A stretch of 64,000 nt of DNA from Hysterangium stoloniferum. Its lineage: Eukaryota; Basidiomycota; Agaricomycetes; Hysterangiales; Hysterangiaceae. Numbering within the stretch: the first letter of the stretch is position 1; the number at the start of each line of letters is the position of its first letter. Location of the stretch: positions 224,500 to 288,499 of the forward strand of contig WHVD01000108.1 in NCBI GenBank assembly GCA_015178975.1, read 5' to 3'. Positions 22,292 through 33,659 of the stretch are shown here, piece after piece. A model generated the notes under the pieces. The model was not told the DNA's origin. It searched no databases and was given only the letters and a program-made list of their open reading frames with translations. Both the position numbers and the translations under genes were made by a program.

Positions 22292-23516
22292 CCTAGTACT
22301 TTGTATGGCCTCCCTTGGCCTTTATTACAACAGCTAGTCTTCTTGAAATACTTTCTATAGGTTTCTGACACTCCTGAGGCTCAATCTTTGGCCATTCCAC
22401 TTCCACCCTCTCCCATAACTTCCAAACTCCCTTTGGTGGTGAAGGATATTCTTGGAGCCATTTATTCAGGTGGAACTAAAGATGTTCTATGGGATTCAGG
22501 TCAAGAGACTGTGCTGGCCAGTCTAACATCTGAATATGATTTTCAGAAACCATTTTTGTGCCATCTTGAATGTGTGTTTAGGGTCATTATCCTGCTGGAA
22601 AATGGCATCGCCTGCTGGAATCTCCAAATCTTCAATGCTCTGGGACAAATACTGAGCCAGGTGTTAGAATATAGGGTTGTGTGAGCATGCATAAGGTGCC
22701 ACACTGGCAATTTGCCACCCTATTGTTCTTTTGAGTTTGGCTATACCCTTTGTTGCCATACATCTATTGTTCTCAAGGCATATATAACTAGTATAGATTT
22801 CTTGTACTTTTGCTATCCATTTGCCTCCTGTGAGACACAGAGGGTCAAATGGAAATTATATTTGTTATTGCTTGAGACTCACGAGCTTTAAGATCTTTAT
22901 TTCAACACTGGGATCTCCACATATTGTGCAGAATTCATCCTTCCTTCAATCTCTGTAAGCATTCCCACTCCATTCCAACCTATACAGACCCACACCATGA
23001 TATTACCACCTCCATACTTGACTGTAGGTTGGGTTGTCCTACCAGAAAGTGGTTCTCCAGCTTTCTTCCACATATATTGATGTTCATATGACCCAATATT
23101 ATTGATCTTGGTCAGTCCAGTTTTGGTACTTGAGGGCAAACCTTAACCTGGCCTTTCTATGTTGAGCCCCTTTTTGCCTTGACTACAGCTTTTAAACCAT
23201 GCTATTTCAAGGCCCTCCTGACTGTTTTGGATGAGACATGGGATTCATTGATGGAATTGATGAAGTGTGTGGCTTGGACAGCACTATTTAGCTTGCCAGA
23301 GGTGATTTGATGTATGATCCTCCTCTTGTCAGTAGGAGAAAGCTTGGAAGGACATCCTCCTTTCAGGTTTTCTTTGTCTATGTCCAGCTCCTGAGCAATT
23401 CTACTGATAGTAGACTTGCTGACACCTGTGATAGAAGCCACATTCCTATTGGACAGTCCATTTTGGAGGAGGGAGATGGATGGCTTGTTCTCTTTTGAGA
23501 GGAGAAATAGCTTTCA
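22292..23516 (-). pseudogene. Tc1/mariner transposase relic
   Basis: The minus strand encodes, in several frames, all parts of a Tc1-like transposase. These are an N-terminal MKAISPLKRE at about 23516, the HTH/PSQ segment GVSKSTISRIAQELDIDKEN (23441-23202) and the DDE entry region (GSYEHQYMWKKAGEPLSGR, VKYGGGNIMVWVCIGWNGVG) at 23139-22900. The catalytic FQQDNDPKHTFK lies near 22600 and the terminal acid in SLDLNPIEHLW near 22500, followed by the C-terminus ending KAKGGHTKY. At least two stops and several frameshifts disable it. The left end reads CTAGTACTTTGTATGGCC, a typical Tc1 tip next to TA, in R1 exon 1. A matching right TIR was not found. Confidence 0.85.
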
Positions 23517-23655
23517 TGATGAGAGTAATAGTTGAAATGTGACTGTTGCAGTCACATATCAATTAGAACATTGAATATATGTCACATGATTTCTTTTGGA
23601 ATTTTTCCATTTCTCTAGTGGATAATATGATCAAGTGAAATCAGTGAAAAGAGCA

Positions 23656-23863
23656 GGGGACAAAACTGTCCCAATGATTGGTTATTTTTAAATATTCACT
23701 GTGACACCAATTTCCATCAATATTATGTAATACTTGGGCATATGAAAGTTAGTATACTAGAGCATCTGCTGGAATATTTTCACTATTTTAGGAAATTTAT
23801 GTGATCAGTTATACAATATTTAATGGGAATTACATATCAAAACATTGGGACAGTTTTGTCCCC
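23656..23863. mobile_element. Tc1/mariner-type MITE, 208 bp
   Basis: A perfect 21-bp inverted repeat, beginning GGGGACAAAACTGTCCCAAT, lies at 23656-23676 and 23843-23863. TA follows on the right; the left flank is CA, explicable as a decayed TA. The interior is A+T-rich and non-coding. The TIR differs from the tip of the neighbouring transposase relic, so that relic was probably not its source. Confidence 0.8.
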
Positions 23864-23971
23864 TACTGTATGTATGTGAGTTGAGGAGGAGAATTTTAGT
23901 CCTACCTTATGCAACTCAGCAAGCTTGTCTGGTCAATGACTGCTACATACATCTTTTAGTGACCCAACAAG

Positions 23972-24289
23972 GTGGATAAAAAGGGAAAATTCCACTTTTA
24001 TTATCATGACTATCTGGTGGCATATCAAGTTTTACAACTATGGATATCAATTTTATTTTTAGCAGCATTCATGGATACTACTTGTTTTGAAATGAATGGA
24101 CTGGAGGAGTTCAAAGCAGATTATGGCAAGCTACTGTTCACAAATTGGGTTCACTCTAATTTCTATGTCTGGTCACAATTGCCCCCCACAGCACATTGGA
24201 TTGAATGCTCACAAAGCCATAGGACCTTGCTGAAAATGTCCAACTTTGTGGTTTCCTCAGTCTCTGAAAGTGATGACTCCCACCCATGA
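23972..24289 (+). other. Unrecognised ORF, 105 codons
   Basis: An open frame with ATG-like start (MDKKGKFHFYYHDYLVAYQV) and a hydrophobic segment (LQLWISILFLAAF). It ends about 40 nt before a purine-rich GAGGAGGAG and the copia-type LTR at 24328, so it could be a decayed 3' coding end of that element. No copia motif was recognised in it. Confidence 0.25.
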
Positions 24290-24403
24290 GGAGGAGCTCA
24301 TTGACTGTTGTCTATGCTGAGGAGGAGTGTTGGAGGGTGTACATCATGAACAACAGATTCTGAGATTGGCATCTATTTTTAGGATATAATATCATGCACA
24401 CAC

Positions 24404-25482
24404 TGTTAAGTTCTATGTTGGGACTTATTCCAGAACTATTGGGAAATAACTAGAAACTTGGATACTTCTGGGTAGGTTCAGGACTTTGCTTCAGCTTATA
24501 TGCTGCACCCCTATGCAAACACTCATATGTGATAAGTGTTGGAGAGTTTACAGATATTCTGAATTCTGAAGAGTTCTGAATATTGAGCATACAGAAAGAG
24601 AAGAGGAATAAGCTAACTAAGTTGATATCAGATCTAAGGTGTGAGTACAGGTGTGTAGAAACTAATATAGATCCTCTGGCCATTGTACTACAGATTGAGA
24701 TCACAATAAGAATGGATTAGTGTTAAGTACTGTGTCAGGAACTTATTCCGGAACTATCGGAAAGTCACTGGAAAGTCGGGAACTATCGGATAGGGTCAGG
24801 ACGTTGGCTTCAGCTTATGTGCTGCACCTCTATGCAAACGCTCAAAGTCCTTAATTTCAGAGGTGAGACTTACAATGGAAGATACGGATATTCAGAGTTC
24901 CGAAGAGTTCCGAATATCAAGTGTACAGAAAGATGGAAGAGGGAATAAGAACTAAGTCGATATCAGATCTGAGGTAAAGTACAAATTTGCGGAAAATAAT
25001 ATAAGTCTTCTCGTTATTGTACTACAAACTGAGACCATAATAAGATGGAAATGGAAGTATTCTTAAATGGGAATACAATAAGACATATCGGGGAGACAAT
25101 ATTCCTAAATGGGAATATAATAGACAAACAAGTGGATACTTGTCAACGGACAAATAACCAAATGTGGAACAAGGGAAGAATGCGGAAGATATGGTAACTA
25201 TGATGTTCCATAGTCGGAGATCAGAAGTCAGATATTGAAACATCCAGGAATGGGTCATAACAATTAGGATAGAAGTTCTGAATCAGGAATATAATTAACA
25301 AATAAATGAGTACTGTACTTGTCAATGGACAAGTTACCAAATACAGAACAAGGGCAAAGTTCAGTATGTCCAGAGATTAGTTGGTTTCTGGAGGTAGAGA
25401 ATACTGTACATTGGAATATTGGAATATCTGAGAACAGAAGGTTATATTAGAATATTGAAATATCCAGGAATGGATCATAACA
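24404..25482 (-). mobile_element. LTR-2 solo LTR (outer), split by an identical-family LTR
   Basis: Tips TGTTAAG at 24404 and CATAACA at 25482; flanks CACAC and TACAC look like a 5-bp TSD with one mismatch. It is homologous to the inner LTR at 24721-25262 before and after the insertion point. About 532 bp without the insert. It lies in reverse orientation relative to the LTR at 13981. Confidence 0.8.
24721..25262 (-). mobile_element. LTR-2 solo LTR (inner), TSD ATTAG
   Basis: 542 bp, tips TGTTA...TAACA, perfect 5-bp duplication ATTAG at 24716-24720 and 25263-25267. It is inserted in a sister LTR of the same family. No internal coding region remains, so it is a solo LTR formed by LTR-LTR recombination. 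Confidence 0.9.
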
Positions 25483-25670
25483 TACACAAAAAGAACACTT
25501 CATCCCTTTGTTCCTCAATTCCCTTTGTTCCACATATTTCCACATATTGCCATTGTTCTCTATATGATATTTAAACTATGTATGTAGTTACACTATCTAC
25601 ACTTTAGTTTGTTATATGCTACTGTTACACAAAAGACTGAGCTATAATATTTAAGTCTTACTTTCTAACA

Positions 25671-27190
25671 AATGGTATGCAATAGAACTAAAGTCAACAC
25701 TTAGCTGAATCAACTGGGGACCAGAATGCTAAGACTTGAGGGGGTAAGAGTCTCAGCTGGCCAAGGACTTCTTGTCAAAGACTAAGTAGACAGTAGGGGA
25801 ACCTAAGTTGATACATATTTGAACTGAAGATCAGTAGAATACAGGATGAGGGTTTTATACTAAAGTGAGATGGGTGATCAGGAGGCTGATCACAGAGGTA
25901 TTAAGACAAAGAGGTCAGAAGAAGCAAGTAATGGAACAAGGGATGGAAGGAAAGTGATGCAATTGAAGATAACAGAAGAATACTAAATGGTTTGAGGTGG
26001 CAAATTGTTAAGATCTAGGGCCTAAAGACAAAAGGGGGAATGATGTCAGAGGGCCAACAAGTATTTCATACTCAACTGGGAGGTCTGGTTCTACAAAACA
26101 ATTGGAGCTTGGCTTCAACTTATGTGTTACACCCTCACACAAACTATTAGAGTGCTCCAGTATTTTAGGAAGAGTAAGTAGTACAATTTTAGACCGAAGA
26201 TAATACTTGGCTGAATCAACCAGGAGGCCAAAATGCTAAGGTTTGTAGGATAAGAGTCACAGCTGGCTAACAACCTCTTCAAGAGTATTAGCTAAGTCAA
26301 TATTCAAACTGAAGAACTATAGCATATAGAGCTTTTATACAAAAGTATAATGGATGATTGGAAGGCTGATCAAGGAAGTGGGAAATCATGACAGGTCAAA
26401 GGATGTGGGAAAAGGATCAAGGATCAAACTAAGACTAAATGTGATGAAACACAAGTATTCTAAAGGTTGTGAGATGGCAAATAAAACACATGTTGAATGG
26501 GTGATAGGAGAGCATCAGGACAGAGATGAGATGGGATGACTAAAAAGGTAATCTACAGAGAAACATGTGTTGGGGTGCTGCAGGCAGTGACACCATGGTT
26601 GGGGATACCAATAGCAGGATGCCAGAGGGCTACATATGTATGAGAGTAAAGCCAAGTTGCAGGGGTCTGAAATGATAGGATCCTACCACAAATGATGTGT
26701 GCATGTAGAATGGATGATGGGAAAGTGTCAGGATGGGGGCAGAACAGAATGACCAAAATGGTAATATAGAGTAAACAAAGTGGCAGGGTACCAATGTCAG
26801 GATGTGGGAGGGTTGGCACGGTGAGGACAAGTTGCAGGAGCCCAAAAATGGGGTTCCTAACAATCATAAATGAGATGATTTCTCCAAGAGTTTGTGATGC
26901 CTCTGTGGCCTCATCATTACAAGTCATAACCATTGAAATTATTAGATAGAAGGGGATCATGGTACAAAATATGTAGTGACCCTAGTGGACAAATGGACCA
27001 CCACTCAACCACAAACACACAATAGTCACCAGAAGTGACCAGACCCATACAACTGCATGGTGGACAGAACCAAAGCCACAGATAAGGACTACTATGGATA
27101 CATGTGGGTACTTAAGGTTCCAAACCATGTATTCCAACAGGAATATCTTAAGATGTGGCAGTGTCAGAATTGGTGATGAAAGCACCCTTT
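25671..27190. repeat. Degenerate LTR-like repeats
   Basis: No gene is seen. Segments 25680-26030 and 26195-26520 are diverged direct repeats sharing the AATGCTAAG, AAGAGTC and TTTTATAC...AGGCTGATCA blocks. The conserved LTR motif (here GGCTTCAACTTATGTG) lies between them at about 26110. A terminal-looking AAGTCATAACC at about 26923 suggests a further decayed LTR. The rest is unassigned. Confidence 0.45.
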
Positions 27191-27559
27191 TCCTAGGGGC
27201 GGTTCATCCATTTCTTCACTTTTTCATATAAAGATGCTAATTGTGGACCATGCATTCTGAGGTTAATGCATGCCAGAACCAGTGTACACCTAAACTACAT
27301 AGCACCAAATCTATCATGTCAGAAGGTGATTCATTAACTGACACATTGATTGACAAACAAGTACTATTATTACAAGTCTATTACCCCCTTGTAGATTGTG
27401 TATCACAATAAGTCAACTCATACTATTTTTAATAGGCAGACCACACCCCTGTTCAATAATCTCATTTCCTATGTGCTCATGGCTGAGGTGTGATTGAGGA
27501 TGACAGTGCATATTCATCTGAGAAAGTCTGAAGTTGAGATCTGTTTTAGCCAAGTATAG

Positions 27560-29817
27560 AAAGTAGAGGTGGGGTATCATTACCATCTGTGCAGGGAAGT
27601 TCAGGTTCTGAAACCACATGTCAATGCCTAATATAACACTGCTAAAAATTGTACAGCCATGGTCAGTATTGGTTAAGAGATTAGAACTTTTCCAATTATC
27701 ACACACCGCTTTTCGGAGATTGACTAAAATCCATGCAGTGAATATTGCATGGAAGACACATTGTGTACTACTGTAGTAATGAATTTGTGAATTTGGAAAA
27801 TGAAAGAGATGCACGGACAGCACGAGGCTAGGTGCAGGCTTGGGCTAGGTACATAAGTGAGATTTAGCTTGTGTAAAATGATATTGATATATACCTTGGT
27901 GACCAAAATAATCATGTTAATAATTGATATACCTTCCCAACGGTAATGTGTCAACGTGATTGTTAAGTCTGTGACATATCCACACACCGATGAGGTAAAC
28001 ATAGTACAGCATACATTTCACTGCAAGGAGCATTAGCTGGCACCCTGCAAGTAAGCCGAGAAACATACTGTCTCGATATAATGTAATAATAAGATGGGAG
28101 CTATTAAAAATAGTATGAGTTGACTCTATTGCAATACACAATCTACAAGGGTTTAATAAGCTTGTAATGAAAGTACTTGGGTCTCAATATCTTGTGTCAG
28201 TTAGTGTAGCACCTCCTGACAATATAGGTTTGGTGCTCTGGGAGGTGTATAGTGGTTCTGACGCACATTAACCTCCAAATGCATGGTCCACAATTAGCAT
28301 CTTCATATGAAAAGTTGCAATAATTGGTGGACTCCCCCTATAAAAAGGTGTGTTTTATCATAAAATTTAACAGGAGCTGCTTCTTCTAACTGACAGGAGG
28401 AAGTCCCAGTGTGATGTTAGGTATAGAATTGATGCACACCAGAGCAAGACAGTACTCACAATGTTGAAAGCATCTGCACGTGGTCAATATTAAGATGACT
28501 GAAAAGGTTGAATAAGTAGACGAAGACTGTAGGTGATGGGATGGCGAATACTTGTTTCGAATATCACAAGAAAGAGTAGTCGAGAAATATTATGTTACCA
28601 GGAGGCGTCACGGCCCAGCAAACATAGTCTGCATTTCCAATTGGACTTAGTCCATCTGAGTGGCTCATGGTCATGAGGGATTTAAATCACGGTCTGGAAA
28701 TGAGCGGTTTACATGTGATGAGCGAAATACCGTGGTAGGCGAAATATCCGATCGGACATGACAGTAGCACTACTGCACAAACGAGCGATATCCCTACGTG
28801 CTATCTTTTCCCCAAAGGCCCAGGTTCGGAAAACTAGAACGACTGCAGCACATGTCCAATTATCTGTCTGGACATCCGTTATGGAAAGGGTACATACATT
28901 CTGCAACAATAATCCCAGTTACAATAATTCCTGATAGAAATGATGAGCATGTCCTCAGAATGCTATCGTTTCAAACATGAATCTCAATACCTCCAGCTAG
29001 TTTATACAAAACCCGGCAAATACTCGGAGTGGTACCTAGTGGTGCAAAACGGGCTAATTAGGAGAGCATTCATATTTATTTTGGACATTATCAGTTTCTA
29101 TTCCACGTACTATAAATAAGAAATACACTATCCAGAAGTGCGAGGTATTTCGTAGCATAAAATAGAACTTTTCCCGCGCTCCAGGGAGTGGGCCATATAA
29201 GATCAATTTCTGACCCTATGGTCAAAAAGTGATCATACAACTGTATATCGAAAGCCTTAGTCTCGATCTACACTTGTTTTTCCTGTTTAGGCATTCCTAA
29301 CACACCAATAAAGTAAAGCTGGCAACTACGTGAGGGTTAACTAGTCTGGACAAATCAGTCGTTGATAAACGGTAAAGCACGCATACGTCAGAATACTAGA
29401 AGATAATGCCCCATTGTTCACACATAATCGAACTCGTACAACTCCAATGACTTACCGCTGTAGTACGATAGGTCAATAAATCCGATGACAGAGTATTAGG
29501 TATAACGAGTATTGTAGAAGTAAACGCGCGTATGAAAAAGGTGAGACAAAATGTCTCGAAAAGACGCAATGCGTCATATGTTCAATCTCCTCTCGAATGT
29601 ACTCTTATATACGTGTAGTATAGTTAGGGAATCTCTCAGCGAACGTTTATTCGCTGAGAGTAAGTGATACGTTTATAGCCTTATCACGAAACAAAACTTA
29701 TTGTGTATTTAGTACTTAAACGTCTTTAGGTATTGTATAATACAGCGAACGTTTATTCGCTGAGATACTTAAACGTCTTTACAGAGTCTGAATATCGATG
29801 GTCTGCAATGAAGACAT
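27560..29817 (-). pseudogene. DUF6533-type seven-helix protein gene, copy 2 (disrupted)
   Basis: A diverged duplicate of the gene at 30718-32438. Exon 1 starts at the ATG at 29817 (MSSLQTIDIQTL) and is split by the hairpin insertion. The core exon from 29240 reads LYDHFLTIGSEIDLIWPTPW and continues SAGKVLFYATKYLALLD, the conserved motif of basidiomycete DUF6533 proteins. Further helices include CAAVVLVFRTWAFGEK (about 28850), and a terminal block ILVNLRKAVCDNWKSSN lies near 27710. Frameshifts and stops are present throughout. The family is an integral membrane protein of unknown function. Confidence 0.6.
29494..29780. mobile_element. 287-bp hairpin-rich insertion in DUF6533 copy 2 exon 1
   Basis: It is flanked by the direct repeat ACAGAG (29488-29493 and 29781-29786). 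Removing it restores the exon 1 frame relative to copy 1, up to the GCG|GTAAG donor. It contains four perfect hairpins in a row: GAGACA-AAA-TGTCTC, GACGCA-A-TGCGTC, CTCTCAGCGAA...TTCGCTGAGAG and CAGCGAA...TTCGCTG. The sequence ACTTAAACGTCTTTA occurs twice. There is no TIR, no TG/CA tip and no coding capacity, so it is not assignable to a known superfamily by eye. Confidence 0.65.
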
Positions 29818-30717
29818 TAGGTTATATGCTAGTTTGGCTAAAATTTCGAAGAACCGGTGCACGAAGAAATACAGGCATGAGAAATTTAAAGGAAATACTA
29901 GCAGAACAGTTATCTCTAATATACTAATACGGACCCAGGATCTCAGGGTCAATTCAATGTACCATAGAAACACGTGTCTTTTCAGCCAATGACCAAACAC
30001 CATCCACTCTATTGCATGTTTTCCGAAGATTTTAATGTTGCGAGGTTTCGAGTAGCTGGCGGTCATAATTCTGTTTATAAGTTCCCACAAACAGGCGAAA
30101 CATAACTCACAAAAATGAAATACACTAACATACTCCGGAACAAAAGATGATTTGTCAGATATTCACTTGCTCTATGATCTGTATCACTCCCAGCATCAAG
30201 CATATCTATAGGTACTCGCCTTAGGTGTCGAAATTCTGTCCCCAGGTGTTTATTCCACATCTGCCATTTTGCCTATGGTAGGAATAAGCTTATATTACAA
30301 TTAATTACTTTGTGTTCACGTTCGACGCTATAGGTAAACACCATAGATCTTGTCATGCGGTATCAGCTCTTCAGGGAACAATCTACCAAGCCTATCATAT
30401 TGTGATCAATCTTCACTTTTGGAAAAATTCTAAAATAGTCAGAACCGCGGGTAACTAGCTACTCTTCCAAAACGCTATGAGTGCCACCCAAAATGGATCG
30501 GTCTAGGTTATTAAGTAATTGAAACTGATGGGACGACCTCCCCGAGATTTCCTTTGTACATCTGTAGCTTTGTTATTGTTCCAGGTCATAGCCATCGGAA
30601 ATCTTTAAAAGTGGTGAACGGCACCCGGTGTTCAAGGATGTTGTTTCATATGCGTGATTGAGGAGAGAAGGGCGAGTCTACACTATTATATACATCAGAT
30701 AAAGTCTAAAGTTGAGT

Positions 30718-32438
30718 CTATTTCAGCCAAATATAGAACAGCTGAAGAGAATATTTCATTACCATCTGTGTGATGGCGTTCGGGTTGTGAAACCACGTGT
30801 TGACGCCTAATACGACACTGCTAAAGTTTGTACGGCCACGGTCGGGGGCGGTCAAAGCATTAAAATTTTTATGATTATCACGTGCCGCTTTTCGGAGATT
30901 GACTAAAATCCGTGCAGTCAATATTGCATGGAAGTTGCGCTGTATACTGTTGTAGCAATGAGACTGTGAAGTTCGAATGGCGCGGAAAACGAAAGAGATG
31001 CACGGACAGTATGAGGCTGGGCTTGGGCTTGGGCTAGGTAAAGTGAAACTTAGAGTATGTAGGCTGTAGAAGGTTTGGTGGCATACGTCAATGACCAAAA
31101 GGATGATGTTCATAATTGAAATGCCTTCCCAGTGGTAAGGTTACAACGTGATCGTCAAGTCTATGACATATCTACACACCGATGAGGTATACAAAGTACA
31201 GTACACCTTTCCCCGCAGGAAAAATCAGCTGGCATCTTAGGAGTTAGCTGAGAAACATACCATCTCGAGATAATGTAACAATTAGACGAGATCCGCTTAT
31301 TCTGACTGTGAGGAAGTCCCAGAGAGTGTTTAAATGTGTTGTTGAGGTGTGCCAAGACCAGGCAGTACTCACGATGTTGAAAGCACTTTAGGATGGTCAG
31401 TACTAAGATGACTAAAAAAAGTAAATAAGGAGGCGAACACTGCCATCAAAATAATGGCAAATACTTGTTTCAAATATTACAACCAAGATGTAGTTGAGAA
31501 ATATTATGTTGCCAGCAGGCGTTATGGCCCAGCAAACGTAATCTATGCCGCTTGGACTTGGTCCGACTGCATGGCTCGTAATGGTAAGATATTTGAATCA
31601 AGGCGAAAAATGAGGGGGTTACATGTGGCGAGCGAGAGACTGTGGTAAACAACATATCCAGTCGGACACGCCATTAAAAGTTCCGCACAAAGGAGCGATG
31701 TTATTACTTTGCTATTTTTCCCCCAAATAGCCCAGGTTCTGAAGATTAGAACAACTGCCACAGATGTCGATTTATTTGGCTGAAACTCGGGTTCTGAAAG
31801 GGCACATACATTCTGCAATGGCTATCCCAACTATGATCATTACTGAAAGACGTGATCAGCGCAGGTCCTCAGAACGTATCCGTTTTAATCATGACGGGTA
31901 CTTCCTACCTCCAGATAGTTTGTATAGAAGCTCACAGGTGCTTGGCGTTGTACCTAATGGTGCGAACACGGCTAATCAGGGAGAATTTTCAAATCGTCTT
32001 TAAGTTCCAGATCAATTTCTACTTCACGTACTATAGAGAAGAAATGCACCATCCAGAAATGCGGGGTATTTCGTTGCATAATATAGAATTTTTCCAGCGT
32101 TCCAAGGAGTGGACCAAATGAGATCAATCTCTTCCTTTAAGGTCAAAAAGTGGTCGTACAACTGCGTCCCACAAGCTTCAGCCTCGATCTAAATTTATGT
32201 TTTAAGTATTCTTAACGCACCAATAAGGTATAGCCGGCTACTATGAAACGGTTAGTATGGACAGATCAATGATCGACAAATGGTAGAGCATGCATACTAT
32301 GAGAATACTAGAAGATAATCCAGATAATCCGTACATAATTGAACCTGTAGAACGTTGAGGGCTTACCGCTGCAGCACGGTGGTTCTCTATATCCAATGAC
32401 AGGGCCTGAATGTTGATGGTGTGGGATGAAGACATCAC
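30718..32438 (-). CDS. DUF6533-domain membrane protein gene, copy 1 (probably damaged)
   Basis: Basidiomycete-specific seven-helix membrane protein family of unknown function. Exon 1 is 32435-32367 (MSSSHTINIQALSLDIENHR...AAA) with donor GTAAGC. A short 20-nt exon (AGYTLL) ends at a GTGCGT donor. Exon 32161-32032 reads LYDHFLTLKEEIDLIWSTPW and then NAGKILYYATKYPAFLDGAF, ending at a GTACGT donor. Later blocks are SVAVVLIFRTWAIWGKNSK (about 31745-31690), WEGISIMNIILLVIDVCHQT (about 31120) and ARILVNLRKAARDNHKN near 30900, ending FSSVVLGVNTWFHNPNAITQ. The phase at the 20-nt exon does not fit exon 1 exactly, so an annotation error or a decay mutation is likely. Confidence 0.55.
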
Positions 32439-32720
32439 GTCATATACTGATTTGGGTAAAAATTAGATGAAATGGTACGTGAAGGAATATCTTAGCAATA
32501 GTGAAGAAGGCCCTCTTTAGTAGACTGGGTCTGTAAGTTTCGGGAGCACAGCCTCCGGGGCCGGCTCAAAGTATCATAGAAACGTGTCTCCAGTAAGATA
32601 AAGGAAGCCATCAAAGGTATTGTATATATGCCGAAATCAAGCACCAGAAGACATCGCGAACATAATCTCCGATCAATCTGTACTGTTGATATCCTTGTGA
32701 TGTGCGTAATAAATGCACTT
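32439..32720. other. 5' flank of DUF6533 copy 1
   Basis: No confident gene. A minus-strand 80-codon frame (32492-32734) has no family resemblance and runs from the minisatellite edge. Confidence 0.25.
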
Positions 32721-32881
32721 GAATTTATGGGCACACTGATAGTGAATTTATGGGCACACTGATAGTGAATTTATGGGCACACTGATAGTGAATTTATGGG
32801 CACACTGATAGTGAATTTATGGGCACACTGATAGTGAATTTATGGGCACACTGATAGTGAATTTATGGGCACACTGATAGT
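32721..32881. repeat. Perfect minisatellite, 23 bp x 7
   Basis: Seven head-to-tail identical units of 23 bp (GAATTTATGGGCACACTGAT plus AGT), spanning 161 bp with no mismatch seen. It lies 283 bp upstream of DUF6533 copy 1 on that gene's strand. There are no spacers, so it is not a CRISPR. Perfect identity implies recent expansion. Confidence 0.95.
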
Positions 32882-33655
32882 GACCAGGCAGCGTGCCAGA
32901 GTTTGAAATTTAGTGTCTAGCTGTGAATAGAACCGATGTATAGCCTCAGTATTGATATTGAAAATGGTGTCTGGAAGAATCGCTAGTAACAATGGCTTGA
33001 AACCCTTATTGAGATGATAAGCATTCATGGCGATGCTTCTTCCACGGAAACGATGCCAGTGGGGGAGTTGACACTGCCACACTGCCTTGCTACTAAGTAG
33101 TTCAGCTCGATCGATTTGCACGCACATCAGTTACATAATGGGAGTTACTTCAAGTGTAAATTAGGTGAAATAGCGAGCACTTTCTATATACTCCTGTGCG
33201 CTCGAGCTCATTAATGACCTCCTAATCAAATCTTCATATATTCCTCTCGTCCCTATCGCACCCTCATCCACGTTTTCTATTTCATGCTTTTATCAATAGA
33301 AGGAATTCTTTTGGGATATTACTGCAACAAAAGGTCAAATTCATGTCAATATTATATTTGTATTCATTGATTGCCATAATACGTGCCAGAACAATTATGC
33401 ATAATGTCTTCTATTCATGCCGCAGCATTAGTTTCACTCCAAATGTATGTACCATATCACACGCTTGGGCTCATACTCATAGTTTGTGTTAGATTTCGAG
33501 CATCATCCAAGCTTATGTCTCACTTCCAAGTTCCCTTTGTTCGTTTATCCATTGTTCCCCTTATTGCATATTTTAGCATTTTCACTGTTCCCATTGTCTT
33601 CCCTTCCTAGTATTCTATTGTTCTTTTAGTTTATATACTTAGCTACATGTGAATA
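32882..33655. other. Stretch without a recognised gene
   Basis: A 95-codon minus-strand frame (32840-33127) partly overlaps the minisatellite and resembles nothing known. 33380-33650 is T-rich with repeated GTTCCC/CATTGTT strings reminiscent of the copia LTR interior at 25500-25560. Confidence 0.3.
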
Positions 33656-33659
33656 TAGC

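Larger units (their letters stand above)
24328..25670 (+). mobile_element. Copia-type LTR interrupted by nested LTR-2 elements
   Basis: It starts TGTTGGAGGGTGTACATC after the purine tract GAGGAGGAG (possible PPT) and ends CTTACTTTCTAACA at 25670. The tips form an inverted pair (TGTTRGA). Without the LTR-2 insertion (24404-25482 plus TSD) the LTR would be about 260 bp, close to the 250-bp copia LTR at 50169. Confidence 0.55.

Noticed and set aside
31454..31648. 64-codon plus-strand frame, also at 28540-28650
   Set aside because: It lies antisense to an intron/exon region of the DUF6533 genes; conservation follows the duplication.
32721..32881. Possible CRISPR array
   Set aside because: Units are directly adjacent with no spacers; a plain minisatellite.
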